Assembly: GCA_045596925.1 (NCBI GenBank) | Contig: JAZODH010000082.1 | Span: 1 to 50,281 of the forward strand | Length of the DNA: 50,281 nt | Source of the DNA: SIG710 sp045596925 | GTDB taxonomy: Bacteria > Bacillota > Clostridia > Oscillospirales > CAG-272 | Reading direction: 5' to 3' | Shown here: piece by piece, positions 30,172 through 38,893 of the stretch | Layout of the letters: every line of letters starts with the position of its first letter | Numbering within the stretch: the first letter of the stretch is position 1 | Translations under genes and position numbers: made by a program | The notes under the pieces: generated by a model | What the model saw: only the letters and a program-made list of their open reading frames with translations | Databases searched by the model: none | What the model was told of the DNA's origin: nothing

Positions 30172-33100
30172 TTATTCGTAAAGCTTGCCCATCTTTTCCA
30201 GGCGCTCGTACTTAGCCTTTGCAGCCTTTTCAGCCTTATCGAACAGCTCTGCTGCTCTGTCGGGGAACTGCTGTGCAAGACGGCTGTAACGTGTCTCGCT
30301 TGTGATGAATTCCTTGTAGTCTGCTGTTGCAGGCTTGCAGTCGATGGTAAGAGGATTCTTGCCCTCTGCCTTGAGTGCGGGGTTGTATCTGAACGTCTGC
30401 CAGTAACCTGCCTCAACCGCTCTCTTCATCTCAAGCTGGCAGTTAGCCATTGTACCCTTGATACCGTGCATCTCACAAGGAGCGTAGCCGATGATAAGGG
30501 AAGGACCGTTGTATGCCTCAGCCTCAGTGAGAGCCTTGAGGAGCTGGTTCATGTCAGCACCCATTGCAACCTGTGCAACGTATACGTAACCGTAGGACAT
30601 TGCGATCTCTGCAAGGTTCTTCTTGCCGATCGCCTTACCTGCAGCTGCGAACTGTGCAACCTGACCGATGTTGGAAGCCTTGGAAGCCTGTCCACCGGTG
30701 TTAGAGTAAACCTCGGTATCGAATACCATGATGTTTACGTCTTCGCCGGAAGCGATTACGTGGTCAAGACCGCCGAAACCGATATCGTATGCCCAACCGT
30801 CGCCACCGAAGATCCATACGGACTTCTTAGCCAGGTAATCCTTTTCAGCCAGGATTACGGGAGCGATAGGACAACCCTGCTTTGCAGCCTTTTCAAGCTC
30901 AACTACGAGAGCGTCTGTTGCTGCACCGTTTGTCTTACCGTCGTTTACTGTGTCAAGGTAAGCTTTAGCCGCTGCCTTGAAGGAGTCTGTAGCCTTGTCG
31001 GACTCAGCCATTTCCTTTACCTTGCCGATGAGCTTCTCGCGGATAGTTTTCTGACCGAGAGCCATACCGAGACCGTGCTCAGCGTTATCCTCGAACAGGG
31101 AGTTAGCCCATGCGGGACCCTTGCCGCTTTCCTTATTTACCGTGTAAGGAGTTGCGGGAGCAGAGCCACCCCAAATGGAGGAACAGCCTGTTGCGTTGGA
31201 GATGTACATTCTCTCACCGAAGAGCTGTGTGATAAGACGAGCGTAAGATGTCTCTGCACAGCCTGCGCAAGAGCCGGAGAACTCAAGCAGAGGCTGCTTG
31301 AACTGGCTGCCCTTGATAGTTGTGTTGATAAGCTCCTTCTTCTCGGAAACCTTAGCAACAGCGTAGTCCCAAGGAGCCTGCTGGTCAGCCTGTGTAGCTG
31401 CGGGAACCATCTCGATAGCCTTCTTGTCTGTGCCGTCCTTGATAGCCTTTGTTGTTACGGGACAAGCCTTAACACAAAGGGTACAGCCCATACAGTCAGC
31501 GGGAGAGATTGCCATTGTGAACTTATAGTCTGTCTTGAGAACAGGCTTTTCTGTGAACTTTGTAGCCTTAGGAGCCTTCTTTGCCTCAGCCTCAGTCATA
31601 GCGAAGGGACGGATAGCTGCATGAGGACATACGAATGCACAGTTGTTACACTGGATACAGTTCTCGGGGATCCATGTAGGAACAGAAACTGCAACGCCTC
31701 TCTTCTCGGAGATAGTGGAACCCTGGGGGAACGTACCGTCAACGTATTCCTTGAACGCGGAAACAGGGAGAGTGTCGCCTGCCATAGCGTTTACGGGGTT
31801 AACTACGTTGTTTACGAATCTTGTCAGATCCTCACGCTTGCTTGTGAATGCAGCCTTGGGAGCATCCTCTGCGCAAGTCTTCCAAGCCTCGGGAACCTTA
31901 ACCTCAACGTAAGCGTCTGCGCCTGCGTCGATTGCGGCATAGTTGAGATCAACGATAGCCTGTCCCTTCTTTATGTAGGACTTGTATGCAGCCTTCTTCA
32001 TGTACTCGATAGCCTCGTCCTTGGGAAGGATGTTAGCAAGAGAGAAGAATGCGGACTGAAGAACTGTGTTCTTAACCTTTGCGTTACCGATCTGCTTTGT
32101 AGCGATAGTTGTAGCGTCGATGATTATGAACTTGATGTTGTTGTTTGCGATGTAGGACTTAACCTTACCGGGAAGATTCTTATCAAGCTCCTTCTCGTTC
32201 CAAGCGCAGTCAAGCAGGAATGTTCCGCCGGGCTTGATATCACTTACCATGTCGTACTTCTTGAGGTAAGCGGAGTTGTGGCAAGCAACGAAGTCAGCCT
32301 TGTTGATGTAGTAAGGAGACTTGATGGGGTTATCACCGAAACGGAGGTGAGAAATGGTGATACCGGAGGTCTTCTTGGAGTCATACTGGAAGTATGCCTG
32401 AATGAACTTGTCGGTGTGGTCACCGATGATCTTTATGGAGTTCTTGTTAGCACCAACCGTACCGTCGCCGCCCAGACCCCAGAACTTGCAGGAGATAGTA
32501 CCCTTTGCAGATGTGTCGGGAACTGCCTTTTCCTTGAGAGACGTGCCTGTAACGTCATCAACGATACCGATAGTAAAGTGATTCTTGGGGCACTTCTTTG
32601 CAAGGTTGTCGTATACAGCGAAGATAGAGGAAGGAGGAGTATCCTTGGAACCGAGACCGTAACGACCGCCTACAACGTTAGCCTTAACACCCTCTTCAGC
32701 GAGAGCTGTAACAACGTCGAGGTAGAGAGGCTCACCAAGAGAGCCGGGTTCCTTGGTTCTGTCGAGAACTGCGATGTTCTTAACAGTCTTAGGCAGAGCC
32801 TTTGCAAGCTTGTCTGCGCAGAAAGGACGGTAGAGGCGAACCTTTACAAGACCAACCTTCTTGCCCTTGGACATAAGGTAATCAACGACCTCTTCAGCAA
32901 CGTCACAAACAGAACCCATAGCAATGATTACGTTCTCTGCCTCGGGATGTCCGTAGTAGTTGAAGATCTGGTAGTTTGTGCCGATCTTCTTGTTTACCTT
33001 CTTCATGTACTCTTCAACGATAGCGGGAAGCTTGTTGTAGTACTCGTTACAAGCCTCTCTGTGCTGGAAGAAGATATCGCCGTTCTCAGCGGAGCCGCGG

Positions 33101-33753
33101 AGTACGGGATGCTCGGGGTTGAGAGAGCGAGCGCGGAACTCGGCAATAGCGTCCTTATCAACCATCTCAGCCAGGGTATCGTAATCCCAAACCTCGATCT
33201 TCTGGATCTCGTGGGATGTACGGAAGCCGTCAAAGAAGTTAAGGAAAGGAACTCTGCCCTTAATTGTTGCAAGGTGAGCAACGGCACCAAGGTCCATAAC
33301 CTCCTGAGGGTTGGACTCTGCCAGCATAGCGTAACCTGTCTGACGGCACGCATATACGTCGGAGTGGTCACCGAAGATGTTGAGCGCGTGAGAAGCTACG
33401 CAACGTGCGGAAACGTGGATAACGTTAGGGAGCAGCTCACCTGCGATCTTGTACATATTGGGGATCATGAGAAGCAGACCCTGAGATGCTGTGTAAGTAG
33501 TTGTGAGAGCACCTGCTGCAAGAGAACCGTGAACGGTACCTGCCGCACCTGCCTCGGACTGCATCTCCATTACCTTTACTTCCTCGCCCATTATGTTCTT
33601 GAGACCTGTTGCAGACCAGGAGTCTGTCAGCTCAGCCATAACGGAAGAAGGAGTGATGGGGTAGATAGCAGCAACCTCAGTGAACGCATAGCTGACCGTA
33701 GCGGCAGCTGTGTTACCGTCCATGGATTGCTTTCTTCTGATAAGTTTTGCCAT
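30172..33753 (-). CDS. nifJ: Pyruvate:ferredoxin (flavodoxin) oxidoreductase
   Basis: The 1193-residue single-chain enzyme oxidises pyruvate to acetyl-CoA and CO2 and reduces ferredoxin, the central reaction of clostridial fermentation. Domains in order are the pyruvate-binding N-terminal domain (YPITPSSVMAELTDSW), the gamma-like and linker domains, and a two-cluster ferredoxin domain with CIQCNNCAFVCP near residue 700 and CMGCTLCVKACP near 755. The thiamine diphosphate domain has SGSCAGCAETSY near 829, GGDGWAYDIGFGG near 988 and YSNTGGQASKAS. Length and order are those of the usual homodimeric enzyme. Codon bias is very strong, pointing to high expression. AGGAGG precedes the start, and two tandem promoters are visible. 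Confidence 0.97.
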   Translation of the reverse strand: MAKLIRRKQSMDGNTAAATVSYAFTEVAAIYPITPSSVMAELTDSWSATGLKNIMGEEVKVMEMQSEAGAAGTVHGSLAAGALTTTYTASQGLLLMIPNMYKIAGELLPNVIHVSARCVASHALNIFGDHSDVYACRQTGYAMLAESNPQEVMDLGAVAHLATIKGRVPFLNFFDGFRTSHEIQKIEVWDYDTLAEMVDKDAIAEFRARSLNPEHPVLRGSAENGDIFFQHREACNEYYNKLPAIVEEYMKKVNKKIGTNYQIFNYYGHPEAENVIIAMGSVCDVAEEVVDYLMSKGKKVGLVKVRLYRPFCADKLAKALPKTVKNIAVLDRTKEPGSLGEPLYLDVVTALAEEGVKANVVGGRYGLGSKDTPPSSIFAVYDNLAKKCPKNHFTIGIVDDVTGTSLKEKAVPDTSAKGTISCKFWGLGGDGTVGANKNSIKIIGDHTDKFIQAYFQYDSKKTSGITISHLRFGDNPIKSPYYINKADFVACHNSAYLKKYDMVSDIKPGGTFLLDCAWNEKELDKNLPGKVKSYIANNNIKFIIIDATTIATKQIGNAKVKNTVLQSAFFSLANILPKDEAIEYMKKAAYKSYIKKGQAIVDLNYAAIDAGADAYVEVKVPEAWKTCAEDAPKAAFTSKREDLTRFVNNVVNPVNAMAGDTLPVSAFKEYVDGTFPQGSTISEKRGVAVSVPTWIPENCIQCNNCAFVCPHAAIRPFAMTEAEAKKAPKATKFTEKPVLKTDYKFTMAISPADCMGCTLCVKACPVTTKAIKDGTDKKAIEMVPAATQADQQAPWDYAVAKVSEKKELINTTIKGSQFKQPLLEFSGSCAGCAETSYARLITQLFGERMYISNATGCSSIWGGSAPATPYTVNKESGKGPAWANSLFEDNAEHGLGMALGQKTIREKLIGKVKEMAESDKATDSFKAAAKAYLDTVNDGKTNGAATDALVVELEKAAKQGCPIAPVILAEKDYLAKKSVWIFGGDGWAYDIGFGGLDHVIASGEDVNIMVFDTEVYSNTGGQASKASNIGQVAQFAAAGKAIGKKNLAEIAMSYGYVYVAQVAMGADMNQLLKALTEAEAYNGPSLIIGYAPCEMHGIKGTMANCQLEMKRAVEAGYWQTFRYNPALKAEGKNPLTIDCKPATADYKEFITSETRYSRLAQQFPDRAAELFDKAEKAAKAKYERLEKMGKLYE

Positions 33754-33778
33754 GAAACTTGTCCTCCTAAGTTTTTAT

Positions 33779-33841
33779 ATAATATTTTGACAATTAAAAT
33801 ATTGCAATGATAATTATATCACTTTGTTTTCGCTTTGTAAA
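33779..33841 (-). promoter_or_regulatory. Tandem sigma-A promoters of nifJ
   Basis: The distal promoter has TTTACA (33836-33841), a 17-bp spacer and TATAAT (33813-33818) with TG before the -10. The proximal one has TTGCAA (33802-33807), a 17-bp spacer and TATTAT (33779-33784). Two overlapping promoters fit the high expression suggested by the codon use. Confidence 0.78.
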
Positions 33842-34152
33842 GAAGTTTAATAAATTTTTTGCAGGGAATTTGCAAAAAAAACCCCTAAAAAATCATTTTT
33901 TCTCAATTCTTTCCGACAATGCTGTCCCTGCCCCCAAAAAACTTGTCTTCTTATTCCCACACACAGCGTGATATTTCTCCCGATTTTTATGCGTCACATA
34001 GTCAAAACCGCCCTGCACCCGCAAATTCCCAACAAAAATTTGCCAGGTAATACCAAAAAATGCAAACGTTTCACCGTCCAAACTCGACGAGAACGGCGGG
34101 GAGGTCGTGATAGAATTACAGGGCAAAATAAAGAGCAAGGAAGGAAAGAAAA

Positions 34153-35061
34153 ATGACTCAAGCACTGAAAACACCACCGCCCGACCAAGACCAAATCGCC
34201 CTTCGGCGACAACACCTGCGCCGACGTCTGCCCGAAAACGGAGACAGCTCAAAAATAGTTTGGATCGCCACCGACAAGATCCGCCCGAACCGCGCTCAGC
34301 CGAGAATAGATTTTGAATCAAACGCCGCCCTGCGGCTGGCGGATTCGGTAAAAAGATACGGCATACTTCAGCCCCTGACCGTACGTGTCATCGAAAACGC
34401 CGCCGATGGGCGGTGCTTTGAGATAATCGCGGGGGAGCGGCGATTCCGCGCCGCCGTGATGCTGCAGATGCAGAGCGTTCCCTGCGTGATACTTGAAGCG
34501 GACGAACGCAAGTCCGCCGAGCTTGCGCTGGTAGAAAATCTTTTGCGGCAGGATTTGAATTTTTTTGAAATGGCAAAGGCGATCCGTCGCCTTATCGACT
34601 CCTTTGATCTCACTCAAGAGGAGGTAGCAAAACGGCTGTCTTTGACCCAGTCGGCGGTGGCGAACAAGCTGAGATTGCTCCGCTACAGCGACCAGGAACA
34701 GCAGTTCATTCTGACCTCGGGGCTGACCGAGCGCCACGCGCGGGCGTTGCTGAAAATACCCGACCCCGACCTGCGCAAAAAAGCCGCAGAGCACGTGATA
34801 AAATGGAAAATGAACGTCGCAAGCGCCGAGCAATACGTTGACCGAGTGCTGTGCGAGGAAAAGCAAAAAGCGGAAATAGAAAAGTCCCTCTCAAAGCCGA
34901 AAATGAAGCCGATAATAAAGGACATTCGCCTCTTTTTCAACAGCGTTGACCACGCGGTAGACACAATAAAATCCGCAGGCATCGACATTTCGTCTACACG
35001 CACCGAGCTTGAAGACGAGTACGTGATTGAGATAAAGGTAGCAAAAGCCAAGAAAGCATAG
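34153..35061 (+). CDS. ParB/Noc-family CTP-dependent DNA clamp protein
   Basis: The 302-residue protein has the ParB N-terminal CTPase domain (residues of about 38-130: IRPNRAQPRIDF, SVKRYGILQPLTVR, the CTP motif GERRFRAA and LVENLLRQDLN). A helix-turn-helix domain follows (LTQEEVAKRLSLTQSAVANKLRLL) with LTERHARALLKI. The C-terminal dimerisation part differs from canonical chromosomal ParB. No parA/soj is adjacent, so it is more likely a Noc-like or extra paralogue than the chromosomal segregation protein. GGAAAG lies upstream of the ATG. The 33842-34152 gap holds the nifJ promoter and no other recognisable gene. No parS-like or Noc-box palindrome was found nearby. Confidence 0.88.
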   Translation: MTQALKTPPPDQDQIALRRQHLRRRLPENGDSSKIVWIATDKIRPNRAQPRIDFESNAALRLADSVKRYGILQPLTVRVIENAADGRCFEIIAGERRFRAAVMLQMQSVPCVILEADERKSAELALVENLLRQDLNFFEMAKAIRRLIDSFDLTQEEVAKRLSLTQSAVANKLRLLRYSDQEQQFILTSGLTERHARALLKIPDPDLRKKAAEHVIKWKMNVASAEQYVDRVLCEEKQKAEIEKSLSKPKMKPIIKDIRLFFNSVDHAVDTIKSAGIDISSTRTELEDEYVIEIKVAKAKKA

Positions 35062-35065
35062 TCAT

Positions 35066-35160
35066 AACCACCGGCGAATCCTGTGGCTTGCTCAGCCCTA
35101 TAAGGGCATATTACTGGCTGGGCTGAAAGCCCACCTAACATCCTACACTTGCAAAAATGC
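35066..35160. repeat. Hairpin-forming sequence after the ParB-family gene
   Basis: CTCAGCCC...TATAAGGGC and GGCTGGGCTGAAAGCCCACC can form overlapping stems just after the gene. It may be a terminator or another repeat fragment; it has no clear T-run. Confidence 0.4.
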
Positions 35161-35182
35161 CCAACTGCCGCAAATGCGACGA

Positions 35183-35326
35183 CTCTCTTTAGCCTCCCTT
35201 GTGTAAAGGGAGGTGGCACGGCGTGCCGTGTCGGAGGGATTGTAAAAAAACAAAACACTCTCATACAATCCCTCAGTCAGCTTCGCTGACAGCTCCCTTT
35301 ACACAAGGGAGCCTTCCGCTGCGGCG
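35183..35326. repeat. Inverted-repeat element with CCTCCCT / AGGGAGCC ends, copy 2
   Basis: GCCTCCCTTGTGTAAAGGG and its partner CCCTTTACACAAGGGAGCC form the ends. Inside are GGCACGGCGTGCC, GGAGGGATTGT, its complement ACAATCCCTC, and TCAGCTTCGCTGA. The order matches the element at 6754-6893. This type of repeat is familiar from gut Clostridia. Confidence 0.7.
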
Positions 35327-35397
35327 GGATTACTCAACGGCAAAAGCCTCTTTGGAACTACCCGCTTAGCGGGAGGGTTTCGTAAACCAACAAATAT

Positions 35398-35496
35398 AAA
35401 AACGACGGCTGAACACCGCCAAGCCCCTTTAAAAAGGGGCCTGGACCCCCTAAACTAAAAAGCAAAAAACGACGGCTGAACACCGTCGTTTTTTGT
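35398..35496. repeat. Composite ACGACGG element, third copy
   Basis: ACGACGGCTGAACACC (35402-35417) and a complete hairpin at 35469-35489 flank the arm AAGCCCCTTTAAAAAGGGGC. The left hairpin lacks its closing half, so the element looks damaged relative to 21742-21849. Confidence 0.78.
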
Positions 35497-35551
35497 TTAT
35501 AGGGGTAAAATGTCCGTCTTAAATCCTCTTTTTGAAAGTTTTTGGGGGCGT

Positions 35552-35575
35552 GGGGGCTTTTTTCAAAAAGCCCCC
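35552..35575 (-). terminator. 3'-end palindromic module after recR
   Basis: Minus-strand GGGGGCTTTTT pairs with its complement 6 nt after the recR stop codon, and is followed by ACGCCCCCAAAAACTTT. The layout matches the modules after the mrp and DUF378 genes. Confidence 0.78.
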
Positions 35576-35581
35576 GCATCC

Positions 35582-36181
35582 TTATACGTTCCGTCTGCCC
35601 TCAAGGGCGCGGAAAAGAGTGACCTCGTCGGCGTACTCAAGGTCGGCTCCCACGGGCACGCCGTAAGCAAGTCTTGTGACCTTGATGCCAAGGGGCTTTA
35701 ATAATCTGGAAAGGTACATAGCCGTTGCCTCGCCCTCAACGTTTGGGTTGGTGGCAACGATTATTTCACTAACCTCGGGGTCTTCGCAACGCGCCAAAAG
35801 CTCTTTTATCTTCAGCTTTTCGGGGGTAATGCCGTTCATGGGGGAAATTGCACCGTGGAGCACGTGGTAAAGCCCCTTGAACTCACGCACCTTCTCGATA
35901 GACATGACCGCGCGGGGGTCTTCAACAACGCAGATGACCGAGCGATCTCTGCCCTCGTCCGAGCAAATGCCGCATTTTTCGGCGTCGGTCAGGTTCTGGC
36001 ACACGGGGCAAAGGTGTATCTTCGTCTTTGCGTCAATGACCGCCTGAGCAAAATCCGCCGCCTCCTCGCCCGACATTTCAAGCACCGAAAAAGCCAGGCG
36101 CATAGCCGTTTTTCTTCCTATTCCTTCAAGCCTGCCGAACTGCTCGGCAAGTCTCTGAAGTGGCTCTATGTATTCTGCCAT
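35582..36181 (-). CDS. recR: Recombination mediator protein RecR
   Basis: The 199-residue protein loads RecA with RecF/RecO at gaps in DNA. The helix-hairpin-helix (EQFGRLEGIGRKTAMRLA) opens the protein. A C4 zinc finger (CPVCQNLTDAEKCGIC, near residues 58-73) follows, then a Toprim domain (VICVVEDPRAVMSIEK) and a Walker-B-like end with VPVGADLEYADEVTL. The length is normal. Its ATG shares one base with the ybaB stop codon (TGATG), so translation is probably coupled. It is the last gene of the dnaX-ybaB-recR operon, a conserved order. Confidence 0.97.
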   Translation of the reverse strand: MAEYIEPLQRLAEQFGRLEGIGRKTAMRLAFSVLEMSGEEAADFAQAVIDAKTKIHLCPVCQNLTDAEKCGICSDEGRDRSVICVVEDPRAVMSIEKVREFKGLYHVLHGAISPMNGITPEKLKIKELLARCEDPEVSEIIVATNPNVEGEATAMYLSRLLKPLGIKVTRLAYGVPVGADLEYADEVTLFRALEGRRNV

Positions 36182-36522
36182 CAGAACAGTCCGGGCAGGT
36201 TCATCTGACCCGTCACCTTCTGCATCTCGGCGCTGTTGGTGTCCTCAACGCGCTTGATCGCCTCGTTTACCGCCGCCACCAGAATGTCGGACAGGGTCTC
36301 GGGGTCGTCGGGGTCGATGATCTCGGGCTTGATGTCGATGGCAAGGATCTCCTTTTTGCCGCTTATCTTTACCGTAACTACGCCGCCGCCGGCACTTACG
36401 TCGTATTCGCGCTCGTCAAGCTCCGCCTGGAGGTTTTCCATATCCTCCTGCATCTTCTGCGCCTGCTTCAACATTGCCTGCATATTCTGCGGACCTGCGG
36501 ATTTTGGAATGTTCGCTCTCAT
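36181..36522 (-). CDS. YbaB/EbfC nucleoid-associated protein
   Basis: The 113-residue protein is a small dimeric DNA-binding protein that associates with the nucleoid. The typical order is visible: a Met/Gln-rich helix (MLKQAQKMQEDMENLQAEL), the central sheet with GGGVVTVKISGKKEILAIDI, and a final helix with NEAIKRVEDTNSAEMQKVTG. It lies between dnaX and recR in the usual operon, 31 bp after dnaX, and its stop overlaps the recR start. Confidence 0.95.
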   Translation of the reverse strand: MRANIPKSAGPQNMQAMLKQAQKMQEDMENLQAELDEREYDVSAGGGVVTVKISGKKEILAIDIKPEIIDPDDPETLSDILVAAVNEAIKRVEDTNSAEMQKVTGQMNLPGLF

Positions 36523-36553
36523 TTTCGTGTCCTCACTTTATGTTTAGTAATTT

Positions 36554-38182
36554 TTAATCGTTCACTTCGCCCAAGATCTCGTCAAGGGCGTCCTCGGCCT
36601 CGTCAAATTCCTCCATTTGGTTGGCAACCTCAAAGACGATGTTTGACGCCGTCACGGTCTTGCCCTCGTTTTGGGAGATGATTGCCGTCAGCCGATCAAA
36701 CACGTTCTTTCTTACCTTTATCATCTGCACGCCGAATTCATTGTCAAGGCGCAGAGTGTAATTTCCGTCCTCACCTCGATAAAGTCTGGACGAACGCAGA
36801 AAACCTGTCAGCGACGGGTCAGCGGCGCATACCTTGTCCATCGCGTCTGCCCAGAAAGGCAGAGGGCGGTTTCTCTTTGCTTTAGCGGGTGCTTGCGCCG
36901 TTTCGGGGGCAGTTTTTTTCACCTGTGGCGCACTCTCTTGAGGCTTTCCCTGCACCTTTTCAACCTTTTCTTCTGCCTTTGGCGCAGGTGTGCTCTCCGA
37001 TTTTACGGTGGGCGCAGGTGACACAGCAAAATTACCGCTCTGTAGCTTCTCTTCAAGTGCCGAAATACGGGAAAGCAAAGCCTCGTTTGAGGAATCCAGC
37101 TTCTCATCGCAAAGACGCACCAGCGTCATCTCGGCGCAAAGTCGCTTTGCGGAATTTGCTTTTTGCATAGTGCCCAGCGCTCGGTCAATAAGCTTGCAAT
37201 GATAGACCAGCGTTTCCTTTGAGAACAGCGCCGCAACTCTTGCGGTCTCCTGTGCCTCGACCTCGGTGAGATCAAGGTATTTCGCCGCATCTCTTGCGGT
37301 CTTTGTGACCAGCATATCGCGGTAAAAATTCAGCAGATCCTGCCAGAAAACCGCAATATCCTTTGACGACGAGGCAACCGTCGCCACCTCGGCAAAGATC
37401 GTTTCATAGTCCTTTTCGCTGACCGCTTGGGCGATTTTCAGAATACTCTCACGGCCGCTGATACCAACAGATTCGTTGACAAGCTCGACCGTTATTCTCT
37501 GCCTGCTTCCCGAGCAAAGCTCAAGCAGGCTCACCGCATCTCGCATACCGCCCTGGGCGATCCGCGCAATAAGCGCCGCCGCATCGGGGCTGATGTCGAT
37601 GCCGTCCGTCTCTGCTATTTTCAGCAGTCTCGCGGTAATAACGGGCACTGAAATTCTTCTGAAATCAAAGAGCTGGCAACGGGAAATGATAGTGGAGGGA
37701 AGCTTGTGCATCTCGGTTGTCGCCAGGATAAAAATTACGTGCGCGGGCGGCTCTTCCAGAGTTTTGAGCAGAGCGTTGAACGCGCTGTTTGAGAGCATAT
37801 GCACCTCGTCTACGATGTAAACGCGGTATTTGAGCATAGAGGGGGTATAGACCACCTCGTCACGAATGTCTCTGATATTATCGACGCCGTTGTTTGACGC
37901 CGCGTCCATTTCAAGCACGTCAATGGCGCTGCCGTTATCGATCGCTCGACATGACGGACAGTTTCCGCAGGGATTTCCGTTTTGAAGGTCCTCGCAATTC
38001 ACCGCCTTGGCAAGAATTTTTGCGCAGGTGGTCTTACCGGTTCCTCTTGAGCCGCAGAACAGGTAAGCGTGGGAAAATTTTCCGCTTTGGCACTCGTATT
38101 TGAGCACGGAGGTAATATGATCCTGACCGCACACGTCGTCAAAGGTAGTGGGTCGCCATTTTCTGTATAACGCCTGATGCAT
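36554..38182 (-). CDS. dnaX: DNA polymerase III subunit gamma/tau
   Basis: The 542-residue clamp-loader subunit starts at ATG 38180-38182 (MHQALYRKWRP) with GGGAGGAG upstream; the frame opens at 38230. The AAA+ core has Walker A GSRGTGKTT near residue 46, the four-Cys zinc module between residues of about 62 and 80 (GNPCGNCPSC), Walker B VDEVHML, and sensor 1 LATTEMHKLP. Domain III ends near residue 370. A Lys/Pro/Ala-rich linker leads to the tau-specific end. A run of seven A at codons near 420 (36913-36919 on the complementary strand) has a stop ten codons later in the -1 frame, so a shorter gamma form is possible. It sits directly downstream of the SRP RNA gene. Confidence 0.96.
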   Translation of the reverse strand: MHQALYRKWRPTTFDDVCGQDHITSVLKYECQSGKFSHAYLFCGSRGTGKTTCAKILAKAVNCEDLQNGNPCGNCPSCRAIDNGSAIDVLEMDAASNNGVDNIRDIRDEVVYTPSMLKYRVYIVDEVHMLSNSAFNALLKTLEEPPAHVIFILATTEMHKLPSTIISRCQLFDFRRISVPVITARLLKIAETDGIDISPDAAALIARIAQGGMRDAVSLLELCSGSRQRITVELVNESVGISGRESILKIAQAVSEKDYETIFAEVATVASSSKDIAVFWQDLLNFYRDMLVTKTARDAAKYLDLTEVEAQETARVAALFSKETLVYHCKLIDRALGTMQKANSAKRLCAEMTLVRLCDEKLDSSNEALLSRISALEEKLQSGNFAVSPAPTVKSESTPAPKAEEKVEKVQGKPQESAPQVKKTAPETAQAPAKAKRNRPLPFWADAMDKVCAADPSLTGFLRSSRLYRGEDGNYTLRLDNEFGVQMIKVRKNVFDRLTAIISQNEGKTVTASNIVFEVANQMEEFDEAEDALDEILGEVND

Positions 38183-38222
38183 AAAATCTCCTCCCAAATC
38201 CAAATTAAAAAAGCTGCAAAAT

Positions 38223-38497
38223 AAGACCATACACCTTAAGATCGAGAATCACAGGCGGCTCACGCGCCTCTCTCTGCTCAAAGCAGGCGACCTCGCGGCA
38301 CACCGGGTACACTGCTTAATGCTGCTTGGTTCCCCACCTGACATGGTTCACAGCTCCCGATTGCGCAAGACCCACTTCTCAACACAGGGAAAAGCGCAGA
38401 ATTCACACCAAGATCAACCCTCAAAAAAGGAATTCGCCCCTGCTATAGCGGATTTCAGGTACAGGGCTCCGCTACCGCCCCGGATAGTATGGCCTTA
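38223..38497 (-). ncRNA. ffs: Signal recognition particle RNA (large bacterial type)
   Basis: The minus strand carries the S-domain signature GAACCATGTCAGG followed by GGGGAACCAAGCAGCATTAAG (38311-38352). The ends pair: AAGGCCATAC at the 5' end with GTATGGTCTT at the 3' end. A length of about 275 nt and a GC-rich 5' region indicate the Alu-containing form of Bacillota. Its position just before dnaX matches the location of the scr gene in Bacillus. A T-rich stretch follows the 3' end. Exact ends are approximate, and the predicted start of the primary transcript is about 20 nt further upstream. Confidence 0.93.
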
Positions 38498-38522
38498 TTT
38501 CACAGCCTTTTGAAACTATAAT

Positions 38523-38551
38523 ATTATAACAGATATTTATTGATTTTTCAA
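38523..38551 (-). promoter_or_regulatory. Sigma-A promoter of the SRP RNA gene
   Basis: Minus-strand TTGAAA (38546-38551), a 17-bp spacer and TATAAT (38523-38528), with TG before the -10. It may also feed transcription of dnaX-ybaB-recR. Confidence 0.88.
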
Positions 38552-38574
38552 GTCCTTTTTGAAAGATTGTTTGC

Positions 38575-38890
38575 AGAAGAGTTATGTGCCCTCTCCGTCA
38601 CGATGTAATCGTGACACCTGCCCCGCCTTGCGAGAAAGGATTTTTTCTGCAACTTTGCGGCGGATTTATCGTAGCTACTTTCTCTTTTTCTTCTTTCGCG
38701 GAAAGAAGAAAACAGTAAGAAAGTAGCCAAAGTACAAAAAGAAGAAAGGCTGCAGTCGGTCTTCACGCTCTAGGGAATTATTGAACAAGTTCAAAATTCC
38801 TCCGCTAGCGACCGACTGCTTTTTCACCCCATGCGCGAATTCGACAGTACCGAATTCGCTGGTCTGGCAGTTTGGTGGGCCAACGTGGTC
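38575..38890. repeat. A/G-rich repeat element, copy 2, with extra hairpins
   Basis: It opens with a CGTCACGAT/ATCGTGACA hairpin. TTTCTCTTTTTCTTCTTTC, GGAAAGAAGAAA and AAAAAGAAGAAAGG follow, then GCAGTCGGTC/GACCGACTGC arms and CCCCATGCGCGAATTCGAC. The block order matches 28258-28440. No gene is supported in the gap between the SRP RNA promoter and the DUF378 gene. Confidence 0.65.
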
Positions 38891-38893
38891 GTC

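Noticed and set aside
30466..33810. Open frame of 1114 codons on the plus strand
   Set aside because: It is antisense to nifJ, which has every expected domain; its composition is again Cys/Leu/Val-rich and non-protein-like.
34060..34080. parS site near the ParB-family gene
   Set aside because: Only a GTTTCAC half-site is present; the palindromic partner is missing.
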